Counted from the first letter of the stretch, positions 8,050 to 17,760 are shown. The stretch is DNA of 37,630 nt from Streptomyces albospinus (GCF_014648695.1 NZ_BMRP01000009.1:119861-157490), one strand, 5' to 3'. A program made the numbers and translations. The notes: generated by a model not told the origin, from the sequence alone.

Positions 8050-10047
8050 TCAGGCTCCCGTGCCCGTGGCGACGAGGACGGCGGCGACGGCCAGGACGAG
8101 TGAGCCGGCGAGCAGGGCGCCGAGGTAGGTCTGCACGTTCCCGGTCTGGGCGCGGCGGACGGCGGCGCCCAGCCAGCGGGGGGCGGTGCCCGCGCCGCGG
8201 ACGTAGGTGTCGACGACCTCGCGGTCGAGGAAGCGGACCAGCTCGGCGGCGCCGCGGACGGGGCGTACGAACAGCGCGGCGTAGACGGCGTCCAGGTGGA
8301 AGCCGACGGCCGCGTGGCGGTGCAGCGGGCCGAGCAGGAGACGGCCGGGGTCGGCCGGGTCCGGGGCCTCGGCGGCGCCCTCGTAGGCCGCGTGGTGGGT
8401 GACGATGGCCAGCTCCTCGGCGAGCGCGGGGGCGGCGTCGGCGGTGACCGCGGGCTGGGGAAGGGGGGTGCGGGCGGCGAGGGCGCTGGTGTGGCGCCAG
8501 GCGGCGTAGGTGACCAGGCCGCCGACGAGGGCGGCGCCGGTGCCCAGGACGGAGGTGGTCAGGGTCGGGGCGAGCGAGCGCCCGTCGAACCAGGCGGGCA
8601 GGAAGGGGGCGGTGAGGCCGAAGCCGACCGTGGGGATGAAGAGGACCCACAGGACGGAGGTCATGGCGAACGGCTGCGGACCGTGGTCCGGGACCTCGGC
8701 TCCCCTGCCCTTGAAGACCAGCAGCCACAGACGGGTGGCGTAGGCCGCGGTGAGGAGGGCGGTGAGCAGTCCGGAGACCAGCACGGTCCAGCCGGCGGCG
8801 CCGGGGATACCGGCCGCATGACCGGTGGCGGCGTGCTCGGCGGCGCCCAGCACGGCTTCCTTGGAGAAGAAGCCGGCGAACGGCGGGATGGCGGCGAGCG
8901 CGAGCAGCGCGACGGTGACCGTCCAGAAGGCGTCCGGGATGCGCTGGGCGAGGCCGCCCATGCGGGACATGGCGGCCAGCGAGTTGGTGCCCGCGGCGTG
9001 GATGATCACGCCCGCGCCGAGGAAGAGGAGTGCCTTGAACGCGCCGTGGGACAGGAGGTGGAAGACGGCGGCGCCGCGGTCGCCGACGGCCAGCGCACCG
9101 GTCATGTAGCCGAGCTGGCCGACGGTCGAATAGGCCAGTACGCGCTTGATGTCGTCCTGGGCGAGCGCGGCCAGCGCGGAGCCGACCATGGTGATCGCGG
9201 CCATCACCGCGAGCACCACCAGCGCCGCCGCGGAGGCGGCGAAGACGGGGAGGAGACGGGCCACGACATAGACACCGGCGGCGACCATCGTCGCGGCGTG
9301 GATGAGCGCCGAGACGGGCGTCGGGCCGGCCATCGCGTCCGGGAGCCAGGTGTGCAGCGGGAACTGCGCGGACTTGCCCGCGACGCCGGCCAGCAGCAGC
9401 AGCGCGATCAGCGTCGGGTGGTCCAGGCCGTCCCGGGCGACGTGGCCGAGGACGCCGGTGATCCGGAACGTACCGGTCTCGGCGGCCAGCGCGAAGATGC
9501 CGAAGAGGAAGGGGACATCGCCGAGCTTGGTGACCAGGAACGCCTTGAGGGAGGCGCTGCGGGCGGCCTCGGTCTCCCAGTAGTGGCCGACGAGGAAGTA
9601 CGAGCAGATGCCCATGACTTCCCAGCCGACCAGCAGCACCATCAGGTCGCCGGTGTAGACGACGAGCAGCATCGCGGAGGTGAAGAGGGAGACCAGCGCG
9701 GCGTAGGAGGCGTAGCGCGGGTCGTCGCGCAGATAACCGGTGGAGTAGATCTGCACACAGGTCGCCACGACGCCGACGAGTACGGCGATCAGCGTGGCGA
9801 AGCCGTCGAGGTGCAGGGCCAGGTCGACGGGGAGCGAACCGGTCGGGGTGAGCCGGGTGGCGACGTCGGTGGCCGGGCCGGTGCCCTGGCCGATGGCGAC
9901 GGTCACCGCGAGCACGGCCGCGGCGAGCGTCGGCAGCACGGCCAGCGGGCGGACGAAGCCGGGTGCGCGGCGCCCCAGGAGGAGGCCGGCGACGGCTCCG
10001 AGGAAGGGCAGGAGGGGGACGAGTACGGCGGTGGTCGTGAGCGTCAC
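8050..10047 (-). CDS. nuoL: NADH-quinone oxidoreductase subunit L-like
   Basis: The 665-residue product is the largest antiporter-like subunit. Typical motifs are [44 protein letters not shown] and [19 protein letters not shown]. The C-terminal part has the long lateral-helix region, ending in a final hydrophobic helix. GTG 10047 overlaps the nuoK stop by four bases (GTGA). Upstream in-frame codons to 10629 belong to antisense shadow over nuoK and nuoJ. All key Lys/Glu residues of the proton path appear intact. Confidence 0.94.
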   Translation of the reverse strand: MTLTTTAVLVPLLPFLGAVAGLLLGRRAPGFVRPLAVLPTLAAAVLAVTVAIGQGTGPATDVATRLTPTGSLPVDLALHLDGFATLIAVLVGVVATCVQIYSTGYLRDDPRYASYAALVSLFTSAMLLVVYTGDLMVLLVGWEVMGICSYFLVGHYWETEAARSASLKAFLVTKLGDVPFLFGIFALAAETGTFRITGVLGHVARDGLDHPTLIALLLLAGVAGKSAQFPLHTWLPDAMAGPTPVSALIHAATMVAAGVYVVARLLPVFAASAAALVVLAVMAAITMVGSALAALAQDDIKRVLAYSTVGQLGYMTGALAVGDRGAAVFHLLSHGAFKALLFLGAGVIIHAAGTNSLAAMSRMGGLAQRIPDAFWTVTVALLALAAIPPFAGFFSKEAVLGAAEHAATGHAAGIPGAAGWTVLVSGLLTALLTAAYATRLWLLVFKGRGAEVPDHGPQPFAMTSVLWVLFIPTVGFGLTAPFLPAWFDGRSLAPTLTTSVLGTGAALVGGLVTYAAWRHTSALAARTPLPQPAVTADAAPALAEELAIVTHHAAYEGAAEAPDPADPGRLLLGPLHRHAAVGFHLDAVYAALFVRPVRGAAELVRFLDREVVDTYVRGAGTAPRWLGAAVRRAQTGNVQTYLGALLAGSLVLAVAAVLVATGTGA

Positions 10048-10418
10048 GCGGTGGCCTCCGCCTTGGTGTCCGGCTGCTGCCGGCCGCCGTCCGCAGCGTC
10101 CGGACCGGCCGGCCGCTCGGCGAGGTCGCGGAGCCGGTCGATGTCGGAGCTGCCGCGGTTGCGGTAGACGAGCAGCACGATCGCCAGGCCGATGCCGATC
10201 TCGGCGGCGGCGACGGCGATGGTGAAGAGGGTGAGCGCCTGGCCGGCGTGCAGGGTGTCGCGCAGCCAGACGTCGAAGGCGACGAGGTTGAGGTTGACGG
10301 CGTTGAGCATCAGCTCGACGGACATCAGCACCAGGATCGCGTTGCGGCGGGCGAGCACGCCGTACAGACCGGTGCAGAAGAGGAGGACGGCGAGGACGGC
10401 CGGGTAGGCGAGATGCAT
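10044..10418 (-). CDS. nuoK: NADH-quinone oxidoreductase subunit K-like
   Basis: A 124-residue subunit with three transmembrane helices. The two membrane glutamates essential in NuoK are present in [18 protein letters not shown] and [18 protein letters not shown]. The C-terminal ~25 residues form a hydrophilic tail ([14 protein letters not shown]) longer than in typical NuoK of about 100 residues. ATG 10418 overlaps the nuoJ stop by one base. Confidence 0.94.
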   Translation of the reverse strand: MHLAYPAVLAVLLFCTGLYGVLARRNAILVLMSVELMLNAVNLNLVAFDVWLRDTLHAGQALTLFTIAVAAAEIGIGLAIVLLVYRNRGSSDIDRLRDLAERPAGPDAADGGRQQPDTKAEATA

Positions 10419-11032
10419 CAGCGCTGCCCCTCCCGGGCGACGGGGGCGGCCGGGGTACGCACAGCGCCCTTCGCGGAGCCCTCCGCCGCGCCCTTCGTGT
10501 CGCCGCCCTTACGGGACAGCACGATCGCGCCGACGAGCGCGGCGAGCAGCAGGACGGACAGCGCCTCGAAGGGCAGCACCCAGTACTGGAAGAGGCTGCG
10601 CCCGGAGACCGCGGCGGAGCCCTGGACACCGTCGAGGGTGATCCAGGTGGTGCGGAAGGCGTCGACCACGACCCAGACCAGGGCCGCGGCGGAGGCGAGG
10701 GCCACCGCGAGCGCGGGCCAGCGGTTGCCCGAGTCGGCGTCCGGGGAGCGGCCGATGGGCGCCTTGGTGAGCATCAGCCCGAAGAGGAGGAGGACGACGA
10801 CGGAGCCGACGTAGATCAGCACCTGCACCCATGCGATGAACTCGGCGGTGAGCAGCAGGTATTCCACGGCGATTCCGCCGAGGGCGACCACCAGCCACAG
10901 GGCGGCGTGCACCAGCTGGCGGGAGCTCACGGTCACGATCGCCGCCCCGAGGGTGGCGATGCCGACGAGGAGGAAGGCGATCTCGACACCCGTGGGCGAG
11001 AGGAAGCCGTGGCTTGCGGCGGCGAGCGTCAC
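10418..11032 (-). CDS. nuoJ: NADH-quinone oxidoreductase subunit J-like
   Basis: The 204-residue subunit has five hydrophobic helices, including the conserved [20 protein letters not shown] region near residue 57 that contributes to the central proton axis, and an Ala/Lys-rich tail. GTG 11032 overlaps the nuoI stop by four bases (GTGA). The frame stays open far upstream but that part is antisense-like Arg/Gly sequence over nuoI. Confidence 0.92.
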   Translation of the reverse strand: MTLAAASHGFLSPTGVEIAFLLVGIATLGAAIVTVSSRQLVHAALWLVVALGGIAVEYLLLTAEFIAWVQVLIYVGSVVVLLLFGLMLTKAPIGRSPDADSGNRWPALAVALASAAALVWVVVDAFRTTWITLDGVQGSAAVSGRSLFQYWVLPFEALSVLLLAALVGAIVLSRKGGDTKGAAEGSAKGAVRTPAAPVAREGQR

Positions 11033-11709
11033 GTTCCCTCCTCCTTGGTGTCCCGGTCCGGTGTGTCCTGTGTCCCGGCCGGCGCTTCGGCCTCTGCCTC
11101 TGCCTCTGCCTCTGCCTCTGCCTCTGCTTCGGCTGCCTGCTGGGCGGCGAGTTTGTCCGCGGCCTTGCGGGCGGCGGCGATCTCCTTGGGCTCCTCGGCC
11201 GCCGGGTCCAGCGCGGGCGGCTCGGGCACCGTCCACATCCACTCGCGCAGCTTGTCGCGCTCGTGGGTCAGCTCCCGGATGTCCGTCTCCGCGTACTCGA
11301 ACTCCGGCGACCAGAAGAGCGCGTCGAACGGGCAGACCTCGATGCAGATACCGCAGTACATGCACAGCGCGAAGTCGATGGCGAAGCGGTCGAGCACGTT
11401 CCGGCTGCGCTCCCGGCCCCCGGGCGCGGCCGGCGGCACCGTCTCCTTGTGGGAGTCGATGTAGATGCACCAGTCCGGGCACTCACGGGCGCACAGCATG
11501 CAGACCGTGCAGTTCTCCTCGAACAGCCCGATGACGCCGCGCGTACGGGGCGCGAGGTCGGGCTGGACGTCCGGGTACTGGGCGGTGACCGAACGCCGGG
11601 TCATCGTGCGCAGCGTGACGGCCAGGCCCTTGGCGAGACCGCTGCCGGGAATCGAACGGGGTCGCTTGGAAGGCGTCGTTGAGGGGTGGTCGGGCGACGG
11701 GCGGGACAT
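11029..11709 (-). CDS. nuoI: NADH-quinone oxidoreductase subunit I-like, 2x[4Fe-4S]
   Basis: The 226-residue protein carries two ferredoxin-type motifs, C67-x2-C70-x2-C73-x3-C77 and C116-x2-C119-x2-C122-x3-C126, which bind the two [4Fe-4S] clusters that hand electrons to NuoB. The core resembles NuoI but the C-terminus adds a charged coiled-coil-like stretch and eight consecutive Glu-Ala pairs encoded by a perfect hexanucleotide repeat (11091-11126). ATG 11709 overlaps the nuoH stop. In an enzyme without NuoEFG this subunit would be the likely entry point for electrons. Confidence 0.93.
   Translation of the reverse strand: MSRPSPDHPSTTPSKRPRSIPGSGLAKGLAVTLRTMTRRSVTAQYPDVQPDLAPRTRGVIGLFEENCTVCMLCARECPDWCIYIDSHKETVPPAAPGGRERSRNVLDRFAIDFALCMYCGICIEVCPFDALFWSPEFEYAETDIRELTHERDKLREWMWTVPEPPALDPAAEEPKEIAAARKAADKLAAQQAAEAEAEAEAEAEAEAEAPAGTQDTPDRDTKEEGT
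11091..11126. repeat. Hexanucleotide repeat (CCTCTG)6 in nuoI
   Basis: Six perfect CCTCTG units on the plus strand encode Glu-Ala pairs in NuoI. Degenerate units flank it on both sides. Changes in copy number would keep the frame, so the tail length can vary between strains. Confidence 0.9.
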
Positions 11710-12674
11710 CAGGAGATCACCACCTTGACGATGCCGGTGAGGGCGATCTGGGCGAGGGCGAGCGGGATCAGGACCGTCCAGGCGAGCTTCTGAAGCTGGT
11801 CCTCGCGGAGCCGCGGGTAGGTGACCCGCAACCAGATGACGCCGAAGGCGAGCACCACGGTCTTCAGCAGCGTCCACAGCCAGCCCAGGCCGTCGGCGCC
11901 GAACGGGCCGTGCCAGCCGCCCAGGAAGAGGACCGAGGTCAGCGCGCAGAGGACGACGATGCCGGCGTACTCGGCGAGCAGGAAGAGCGCGAAGCGCAGC
12001 CCGGTGTACTCGGTGTACGCACCGAAGATGATCTCCGAGTCGGCGACCGGCATGTCGAACGGCGGGCGCTGGAGCTCGGCGAGCCCCGCGGTGAAGAAGA
12101 CCACGCCGCCGACGATCTGCCACGGCACCCACCACCAGTGGAAGGCGTCGAGGATGCCGGGCAGCGAGAGCGTGCCGGCGGCCATCGCGACGGACGCGGC
12201 GGCCAGCAGCATCGGCAGCTCGTACGCGAGCAGCTGCGCGGCCGTCCGCAGACCGCCGAGCAGCGAGAACTTGTTCGCCGACGCCCAGCCCGCCATCAGG
12301 GAGCCGAGCACGCCGACGCCCATGACGGCGAGCACGAAGAAGATGCCGGCGTCGAGGGCCTGCCCGACGGCGTTGTGCGGGCCTATCGGGATGGCGACCA
12401 GGACCAGGAGGTACGGCAACAGCGCGACGGCCGGCGCGAGTTGGAAGATCCGCCGGTCGGCACCGGCCGGGACGATGTCCTCCTTCTGCGCGAACTTGAC
12501 GCCGTCGGCGACGAGTTGCGCCCAGCCGTGGAAGCCGCCCGCGTACATCGGTCCGAGGCGGCCCTGCATATGGGCCATGACCTTGTGCTCGGTCTGGCCG
12601 ATGACCAGTGGGAAAACCAGGAACACGACGAAGACCGCGAGCAGGCGCAGCGCGATGGCGAGGGTGTCGCTCAC
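11709..12674 (-). CDS. nuoH: NADH-quinone oxidoreductase subunit H-like
   Basis: The 321-residue, eight-helix subunit forms part of the quinone channel in complex I. It retains [16 protein letters not shown], the [12 protein letters not shown] loop and [11 protein letters not shown]. The usual PEAESEL segment reads PVADSEI here, a small deviation in the acidic loop close to the quinone path. GTG 12674 overlaps the nuoC stop by four bases. In canonical operons nuoD-E-F-G lie between nuoC and nuoH; here nuoH follows nuoC directly. Confidence 0.94.
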   Translation of the reverse strand: MSDTLAIALRLLAVFVVFLVFPLVIGQTEHKVMAHMQGRLGPMYAGGFHGWAQLVADGVKFAQKEDIVPAGADRRIFQLAPAVALLPYLLVLVAIPIGPHNAVGQALDAGIFFVLAVMGVGVLGSLMAGWASANKFSLLGGLRTAAQLLAYELPMLLAAASVAMAAGTLSLPGILDAFHWWWVPWQIVGGVVFFTAGLAELQRPPFDMPVADSEIIFGAYTEYTGLRFALFLLAEYAGIVVLCALTSVLFLGGWHGPFGADGLGWLWTLLKTVVLAFGVIWLRVTYPRLREDQLQKLAWTVLIPLALAQIALTGIVKVVIS

Positions 12675-14182
12675 GGGGTGTCGCCTCCTTCTTCACCGAG
12701 CCGGTGGTTGGCGGAGTCGGGCTTCGGGGCGGGGCCGGGCTTCGAGCCGGGGCCGGTTTTCGGCTCGGGCTCGGGCTCGGGCTTCGGCTCGGGGCCGGGC
12801 TTCGCTTCCGGCTCGGGCTTTCGCTCGGGCTTCGCTTCCGGCTGCGGCTCGGCTGCGGGCTCGGGCTTCTGCACCGGTTCCGGCTTCCGCTCCGGCTCGG
12901 GCTTCCGCTCCGGTTCCGGCTTCCGCTCCGGTTCCGGCTTCCGCTCCGGCTCGGGCGTGCGCTCCGGCTGCGGTGCGTCGAAGGCCGGGCGGGCGTGGTG
13001 CCAGGGCGCGTCGGAGGAGCGCGCGGGCGCGGGGGTGCCCTCGGCGGGCGGGGCGGCCGGGGTGCCCTCGGGCGCGGCGGCGTCCTCGTCCGCCGCGGGT
13101 CGCCGCGCCTCCGGCGCCGCTTCCGCCGCGGCCTGCTGGCTCGCCGACCCCTCGCTCGCCGAACGCATCCGCCGGGCGGGCCGGTCCGGGCGCTCGGCAC
13201 GCACCGGGCGTTCGCCGGCGACGGGGCGCCCGGCCGCGGTGCCGGTCCCGGCCGCGGTCGCGGCGGTCTCCGTACCCGGGGCGGTCTCCGTCCCCGCGGC
13301 AGCCGCCGCCCCCGCCGTCTCCCCGGTCTGTTGGCTGGCCGAGCCCGCGCTCGCGCTACCGGTACGCCGGGCCGGGCGCTCGCCAGCTGCGGCACCCGCG
13401 CCCCGCGCGGCACCCGCCGCACGGGCACCCCGCGCCGGGCGCGCCGGCGCCGGCGGCAACTGGCCCTTGAGCGGGCCCCATTCATTGGGGTCGGGCACGC
13501 CGGGCGGCAGCATCTGCCGACGCTTGGGCCCGCCGTGCTCGGACTCCCCCGGCTCCTTGGCACCCGGCCACGCCTTGGCGACCCGCGCCGCGAGCACGAA
13601 GTCCTTGCGCAGCGGATGCCCCTCGAACTCCTCCGGGAGCAGCAGCGGGACGAGGTGCGGATGGCCGGTGAAGTCCACGCCGAACATCTCGTGCGTCTCG
13701 CGCTCGTGCCAGGCGGCACCCGCGTACACGCCGACGGCGGTGGGCAGCGCGGGCGCGTCGTGCGGCACGGTCGTCCGGACGAGCAGCCGGCGGACGGTGC
13801 CGGGGTGCGCCACCTCCGCGAGGTGGGCGCAGATCCGGAAGCCGGTGCCGGGCTCGTCGACGGCGCTCAGCCAGTCGAAGTAGGTGCAGCCGAGGCCGTC
13901 GCGGGCGGCCGTGAGCGCGTCGATCCAGCCGTCCGCCGGGACGTCCACGGTCAGCAGGTCGTACGCCAGCTCCGCCGTGGCGCCGATACCGAAGATCTCG
14001 CTCGCGGGGCGCGGCAGCCAGCCGACGGCGGGCTCGGGGGCGTCCGCGACGGGCTGTTCCACCCGCTGCGCGGGCTGCTCTTCCGGCGTCCGGGCGGGCT
14101 GCTGCTCCGGCCTCTGCCGGGCCTGCTGTTCAGCCGTCTGCTCTGGCTGCTGCTCTGGCTGCTGCTCTGGCTGCTCGCTCAT
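12671..14182 (-). CDS. nuoC: NuoC-like subunit with long low-complexity C-terminal extension
   Basis: The 503-residue protein has a Gln/Glu/Pro-rich N-terminus (about 1-50), a NuoC (30-kDa subunit) core at about 55-225 with the signature [16 protein letters not shown] followed by [11 protein letters not shown], and then about 280 residues of Ala/Pro/Glu-rich sequence. The extension contains two copies of an SAS-x-GSASQQ motif and tandem PEPERK repeats. NuoC proteins are usually near 200 residues, or fused to NuoD. I looked for NuoD motifs in the extension and found none. ATG 14182 overlaps the nuoB stop (ATGA). The core should dock against NuoB and NuoI. Confidence 0.85.
   Translation of the reverse strand: MSEQPEQQPEQQPEQTAEQQARQRPEQQPARTPEEQPAQRVEQPVADAPEPAVGWLPRPASEIFGIGATAELAYDLLTVDVPADGWIDALTAARDGLGCTYFDWLSAVDEPGTGFRICAHLAEVAHPGTVRRLLVRTTVPHDAPALPTAVGVYAGAAWHERETHEMFGVDFTGHPHLVPLLLPEEFEGHPLRKDFVLAARVAKAWPGAKEPGESEHGGPKRRQMLPPGVPDPNEWGPLKGQLPPAPARPARGARAAGAARGAGAAAGERPARRTGSASAGSASQQTGETAGAAAAAGTETAPGTETAATAAGTGTAAGRPVAGERPVRAERPDRPARRMRSASEGSASQQAAAEAAPEARRPAADEDAAAPEGTPAAPPAEGTPAPARSSDAPWHHARPAFDAPQPERTPEPERKPEPERKPEPERKPEPERKPEPVQKPEPAAEPQPEAKPERKPEPEAKPGPEPKPEPEPEPKTGPGSKPGPAPKPDSANHRLGEEGGDTP
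12882..12953. repeat. Four 18-bp tandem repeats in nuoC (PEPERK)
   Basis: Four adjacent 18-bp units (GGCTTCCGCTCCGGYTCS on the plus strand) at 12882, 12900, 12918 and 12936 encode PEPERK on the minus strand. The central pair is identical, as is the outer pair, suggesting recent expansion in frame. Confidence 0.9.
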
Positions 14183-14931
14183 CGGGGCCCCTCCCCCGCT
14201 GCCGTATCCGCCGCATCCGGAGCCGTCGCATCCGTAGCCGCCGCTTCCATCGACGACGGGGCCGCGGCGGCCTTGGCCTCGTTGGCCTCGTTGGATCCGT
14301 TGGCTTCCTTGGCTTCCTTGGCCGCCGGGGGTGCGACGAGCCCGCTGCGCAGCGCGGCGGCGGACGGCCGGCCGGTGCGCGGGTAGCGCTCGCCCAGCGA
14401 CTCGCGGGCGATCTTCTCCTGGAGCTTGAGGATGCCCTGGAGCAGCGCCTCCGGACGGGGCGGGCAGCCCGGCACGTACACGTCCACGGGGATGATCTGG
14501 TCGACGCCCTTGGTGACCGAGTACGAGTCCCAGTAGGGGCCGCCGCAGTTGGAGCACGCCCCGAAGGAGATGACGTACTTCGGCTCCGGCATCTGCTCGT
14601 AGAGCCGCTTGACCGCGGGCGCCATCTTGTCGGTGACGGTGCCGGAGACCACCATCAGGTCGGCCTGGCGCGGTCCGGGCGCGAACGGGATCACGCCGAG
14701 CCGGATGAAGTCGTGCCGGGCCATGGACGCCGCGATGAACTCGATGGCGCAGCAGGCCAGCCCGAAGTTGAAGACCCACAGGCTGTAGCGGCGGCCCCAG
14801 TTGAGGACCACCTTCATCGGTTCGGGCGCGAGCCGGGCGAGCGCGCCCAGGCGACGCGGCTCCGGCAGGAACTCGGGGGCAGCGCCCTCGGACGCGGCGG
14901 CGGAGCCGGCGGAAACGGGGGTCACGTCCAT
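14179..14931 (-). CDS. nuoB: NADH-quinone oxidoreductase subunit B-like, N2 cluster
   Basis: A 250-residue protein with all four ligands of the terminal [4Fe-4S] cluster N2: tandem C60-C61 (GLACCAIEF), C126 ([10 protein letters not shown]) and C156 ([11 protein letters not shown]). The core runs to about residue 185. A C-terminal Ala/Glu/Lys-rich tail ([16 protein letters not shown] and on) encoded by 9-bp-like repeats near 14271-14320 is extra. The ATG at 14931 overlaps the last codons of nuoA by 10 bases and is preceded by GAAGAAGGG. Electron transfer to quinone normally needs NuoD against this subunit, and no NuoD is encoded here. Confidence 0.93.
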   Translation of the reverse strand: MDVTPVSAGSAAASEGAAPEFLPEPRRLGALARLAPEPMKVVLNWGRRYSLWVFNFGLACCAIEFIAASMARHDFIRLGVIPFAPGPRQADLMVVSGTVTDKMAPAVKRLYEQMPEPKYVISFGACSNCGGPYWDSYSVTKGVDQIIPVDVYVPGCPPRPEALLQGILKLQEKIARESLGERYPRTGRPSAAALRSGLVAPPAAKEAKEANGSNEANEAKAAAAPSSMEAAATDATAPDAADTAAGEGPR

Positions 14932-15323
14932 TCCAGGACGCCCTTCTTCCATGCGTAGAGCAGGCCGACGGCGAGGAAGCCGAGGAAGATGAACATCTCC
15001 GCCAGCGTCACGCCGCCGAATCCGGGGGCGGCGAAGACCGTCGCCCAGGGGAACAGGAAGATCGAGTCGACGGCGAAGATGACATAGAGGAACGCGTAGA
15101 CGTAGTAGCGGACCTGGGTGTGCGCCCAGCCCTCTCCCACCGGGTCCACACCACATTCATACGTCAGCAGCTTCTCGGGCGTCGGCACGACGGGCCGCAG
15201 CAGCCGCCCGGCCCCGAAGGCCACGGCGACGAACAGCACACCGACCACGGCGATGATCCCGACGACCGAGTAGCCCCGGAAGTAGTCCGCGGCGACGGTG
15301 GTGCCTACGGTCGCGTCCGGCAC
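14922..15323 (-). CDS. nuoA: NADH-quinone oxidoreductase subunit A-like
   Basis: The 133-residue, three-helix subunit has the family motif [13 protein letters not shown] near residue 51, with the conserved Cys in the quinone-site loop, followed by [23 protein letters not shown]. It is the first gene of the ten-gene operon. GTG 15323 follows GAGGGG. The downstream nuoB start lies inside its final codons. Confidence 0.94.
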   Translation of the reverse strand: MPDATVGTTVAADYFRGYSVVGIIAVVGVLFVAVAFGAGRLLRPVVPTPEKLLTYECGVDPVGEGWAHTQVRYYVYAFLYVIFAVDSIFLFPWATVFAAPGFGGVTLAEMFIFLGFLAVGLLYAWKKGVLEWT

Positions 15324-15713
15324 GTCCGCCCCTCGCTCCCTGACTGCGCTTGTTCAACGACTTCGACGATCTGTACAGACGGAGTCTAGGCCCTGCCCCG
15401 GCCGCGCTGAGCAGCCGCGTCGTCGCCGATGGACCGGTTGTCCTCACTTCGCCCTACCTGGGTGGCCGGCAGCGTAGACGCCTGCCCCGCTTGTCTCATG
15501 GGGCGTCTCACAGGGCGGACGGCGGGGGTCTGGATGGCGGGATGGGGCGAGATCGGGGCGGGGCCGGGCCGGGCGGGGCGGGGCGGGGCCGGGGGACGGT
15601 CGGAGCCCCGCAGGGGCCCAGGGGAGCCCGGCCCGAGTCCGGTCGGAGTCCGGCCGGAGCCCGGTCGGAGTCTGGCCCGAGTCCGGTCGGAGTCCCGTCA
15701 GGGCCGGTCCGGG
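15324..15713. promoter_or_regulatory. Leader/promoter region of the nuo operon with repeats
   Basis: No gene is apparent in these 390 bases. Near nuoA there is a 10-bp palindrome (TCTGTACAGA, 15370-15379) and a minus-strand TAGACT, a plausible -10 without a clear -35. I found no Rex-type TGTGAA...TTCACA dyad. Further out are runs of four guanines (15543-15597, possible G-quadruplex on the plus strand) and six 11-bp tandem units (15631-15696). Confidence 0.4.
15631..15696. repeat. Six 11-bp tandem repeats
   Basis: The units begin at 15631, 15642, 15653, 15664, 15675 and 15686 and follow the pattern GYCSGAGTCCG. Units 1 and 5 are identical and 2 and 6 differ at one base, which suggests a 44-bp higher-order step. 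They lie just beyond the 3' end of the minus-strand ATPase gene. Confidence 0.8.
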
Positions 15714-17480
15714 TCAGCTCGGGGAGCCGCCGAAGTGGGTGCGGGGATCGGTCGGCGGGAGCGGCGCCGGCGGGGGCAGGTGCGACGGGTGCTGGATGTG
15801 GGGCGGCGGCGCGGCGGGCGGCGCGGCCGGCGGCGCGGCCGGCGGCGCGGCCGGCTGAGCGGCCACCTGCTGGGCAACGGGCTGGGCAACCGGCCGGGGC
15901 CGGGGCTGCTGCTGCGGTCCGCCCGGGGGCTGGGGGTATCCCTGCGGGGCCGGCTGCGGCTGCGGCTGTGGTGCCGACTGCTGTCGCGATATCGGCTGCT
16001 GTCGCGATATCGGTTGCGGCTGCGGTGTCGGCTGCGGCTGCGGGGAGTCCTGGTGGGGCGTCCGGTGCTGCCGACGCCGGCTCGGGTCGCGGGAGACCGC
16101 GCGGTCCATGACCTCGGCCGCGATCCGCGCCGCGGCCTCCCGCGTCCGCTCCCCCAGCAGCTCCGTACGGATGGCGCCGCCGGCCGCCAGATGGCGGTCG
16201 TACGGCAGCGGCAGCACCGCCGCGCCGCCGGCGCCCAGATGGCCGGCGGCCTTGCGGACGTCGACGCCGCTGTCGGGCGAGGAGTGGGTGAGCACCACGA
16301 CCGTGGTCGGCAGCAGGCCCGGGTGCAGACCGCCGACCCAGTCCAGCACGGAGCGGGTGGCCGCGACGCCCTCCGGGGTCGCCGGGGTGACCAGGACGCG
16401 GGCCTGGGTCGTCACCAGCGCGGTGCGCGCCACCTCGGCGGGCAGCGTCTCGCAGTCCACGACCGTGGCCGCGAAGTGGCGGCGCAGGGACGTCATCACC
16501 ACGCGGTACGCGTCGATGTCCAGCCGGGTCCCGATGGCGCCCTGGCTGCCGGGCAGCAGCCAGCCGCCCCCGGCGAACGGGAGCAGATAGCCGGTCAGGT
16601 CCGTGATCAGCATCGACGGTTCGACGATTTGCGCCAGGTCGCTGCCGGACCAGCGCACTTCGCGGGCGCCGAGCCGGTGCGGGAGCGTGCCCAGCGCCGG
16701 GTCGGCCTCGACGGCGAGCACCGGATCGGAGCGGTAGTGCGCGAAGGTCAGCGCCAGGAGGGCGGCGACGGTGGACTTGCCGGCGCCGCCGCGGATGCTG
16801 GACACGGCGATCTGCCGGCCCGTGGACACCGGTTGCTGGATGGCGTACGCGGCCTGGGTGAGGGCGGCGGTCTCGGCGGCCGGGGAGGACGCGAACACCC
16901 GGCGCAGGGCCCGGCCCGCGCGCCGGCTCAGCGGGTCGCCGCGCCGCGGCCGGGGCTGCCCGTCGGCCAACTCGGGCGGCAGCAGCGGTACGGAGACCGG
17001 CGTCCGGGCGGGCAGCCCGGCACGGCCGTAACGCCCGGGATCGGGGGCCGAAGAGGCCGAAGGAGCCGAAGAAGCGGAGGGGGGCGTGGGGGCCGCCTCG
17101 GGGGCCGCCTCGGGCGCCGGCATCGGGGGCGCGGCGGGCGCAGACGGGGCGGCGGCCGACGGGGCAGGCGCAGCCGGAGCGGGCACAGCCGGAGCGGGCG
17201 CAGCCGGAGCCATCGCAGCCGCGGGCATCGCGGCTGGAGGCATCGGCGCCGGGGGCACCGCTACGGGCTTGGGGTCGAACGGCGACACCTCAACAGGCGC
17301 GGGCCCAACAGGCGCCGGCCCAATAGGAGCGGGCCCAACGGGAGCCGGCCCAACGGGAGCCGCAGCCGCGGGCGTCGGCTCCGGAGTCGTCGGCTGCGCA
17401 GGGGCCGCCGCCGGCATCGGTACCGCCGCCGGCAGCGCGCCCGGCGCGTGCCCGGCGTCCGCCGCCGCACCGCTCACCAT
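15714..17480 (-). CDS. MinD/ParA-like ATPase with Pro/Ala/Gln-rich tails
   Basis: The protein of about 588 residues has three parts. Residues 1-150 are Ala/Pro-rich, including PVGPAP-type repeats. A P-loop ATPase domain begins near residue 220 with a deviant Walker A, SSIRGGAGKSTVAALLA, in which Arg replaces the first Lys of the KGGxGKT form. A basic Arg/Gln/Pro-rich tail (QPQPTPQPQPISRQQPISRQ) makes up the last ~110 residues. MinD-like ATPases with such linkers accompany actinobacterial type VII secretion loci, and the next gene is EccD-like. I chose ATG 17480, preceded by GAAGGG; GTG 17501 with GGAAGGGGG is an alternative. The open frame to 17639 runs through a 9-bp repeat. Confidence 0.7.
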   Translation of the reverse strand: MVSGAAADAGHAPGALPAAVPMPAAAPAQPTTPEPTPAAAAPVGPAPVGPAPIGPAPVGPAPVEVSPFDPKPVAVPPAPMPPAAMPAAAMAPAAPAPAVPAPAAPAPSAAAPSAPAAPPMPAPEAAPEAAPTPPSASSAPSASSAPDPGRYGRAGLPARTPVSVPLLPPELADGQPRPRRGDPLSRRAGRALRRVFASSPAAETAALTQAAYAIQQPVSTGRQIAVSSIRGGAGKSTVAALLALTFAHYRSDPVLAVEADPALGTLPHRLGAREVRWSGSDLAQIVEPSMLITDLTGYLLPFAGGGWLLPGSQGAIGTRLDIDAYRVVMTSLRRHFAATVVDCETLPAEVARTALVTTQARVLVTPATPEGVAATRSVLDWVGGLHPGLLPTTVVVLTHSSPDSGVDVRKAAGHLGAGGAAVLPLPYDRHLAAGGAIRTELLGERTREAAARIAAEVMDRAVSRDPSRRRQHRTPHQDSPQPQPTPQPQPISRQQPISRQQSAPQPQPQPAPQGYPQPPGGPQQQPRPRPVAQPVAQQVAAQPAAPPAAPPAAPPAAPPPHIQHPSHLPPPAPLPPTDPRTHFGGSPS

Positions 17481-17580
17481 GTCCACACCCTTCGTACTCA
17501 CCGGACCTGCACCCCCTTCCCGCGCCTCCCGGTCGCGCGGCTCACGCATCTCCTCGCCCGCCCGGCCCTCGTGCCGACCC

Positions 17581-17634
17581 TGCCGTTCTTGCCGTTCTTG
17601 CCGTTCTTGCAGTTCTTGCAGTTCTTGCCGTGCC
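17581..17634. repeat. Six 9-bp tandem repeats (TGCCGTTCT)
   Basis: Five units of TGCSGTTCT and a diverged sixth lie between the EccD-like and ATPase genes. If translated on the minus strand they give QERQERQ-like sequence, but this lies upstream of the likely ATPase start. The rest of the 280-base gap holds nothing I recognise. Confidence 0.75.
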
Positions 17635-17760
17635 TGCATTCCGAACTGCTCCGTGCTCCCGGGAAGTTCCGGCGGCGCCGGGTCTTCACAGGATTTCCCC
17701 CACGAATTCCCGCCGGGGTACCTGCCGTCTCCGCCGGCACCGCCCCTCCCGCCTTCCCGG

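Noticed and set aside
8296..10167. Very long plus-strand open frame (623 codons) opposite nuoL
   Set aside because: Its product is a Gly/Asp/Glu/Arg-rich shadow of the minus-strand gene, with no domain; nuoL itself is unmistakable.
13000..14182. NuoD or NuoE-G domain hidden in the nuoC product
   Set aside because: The extension is Ala/Pro/Glu-rich repeats; no NuoD or flavin/iron-sulfur motifs are visible.
15324..15713. Rex (NADH/NAD+) operator ahead of nuoA
   Set aside because: I looked for the TGTGAA...TTCACA dyad and found none; only an unrelated 10-bp palindrome is present.
15631..17634. CRISPR array
   Set aside because: The tandem units here are 9-11 bp and directly adjacent, without spacers, and no cas genes are present.
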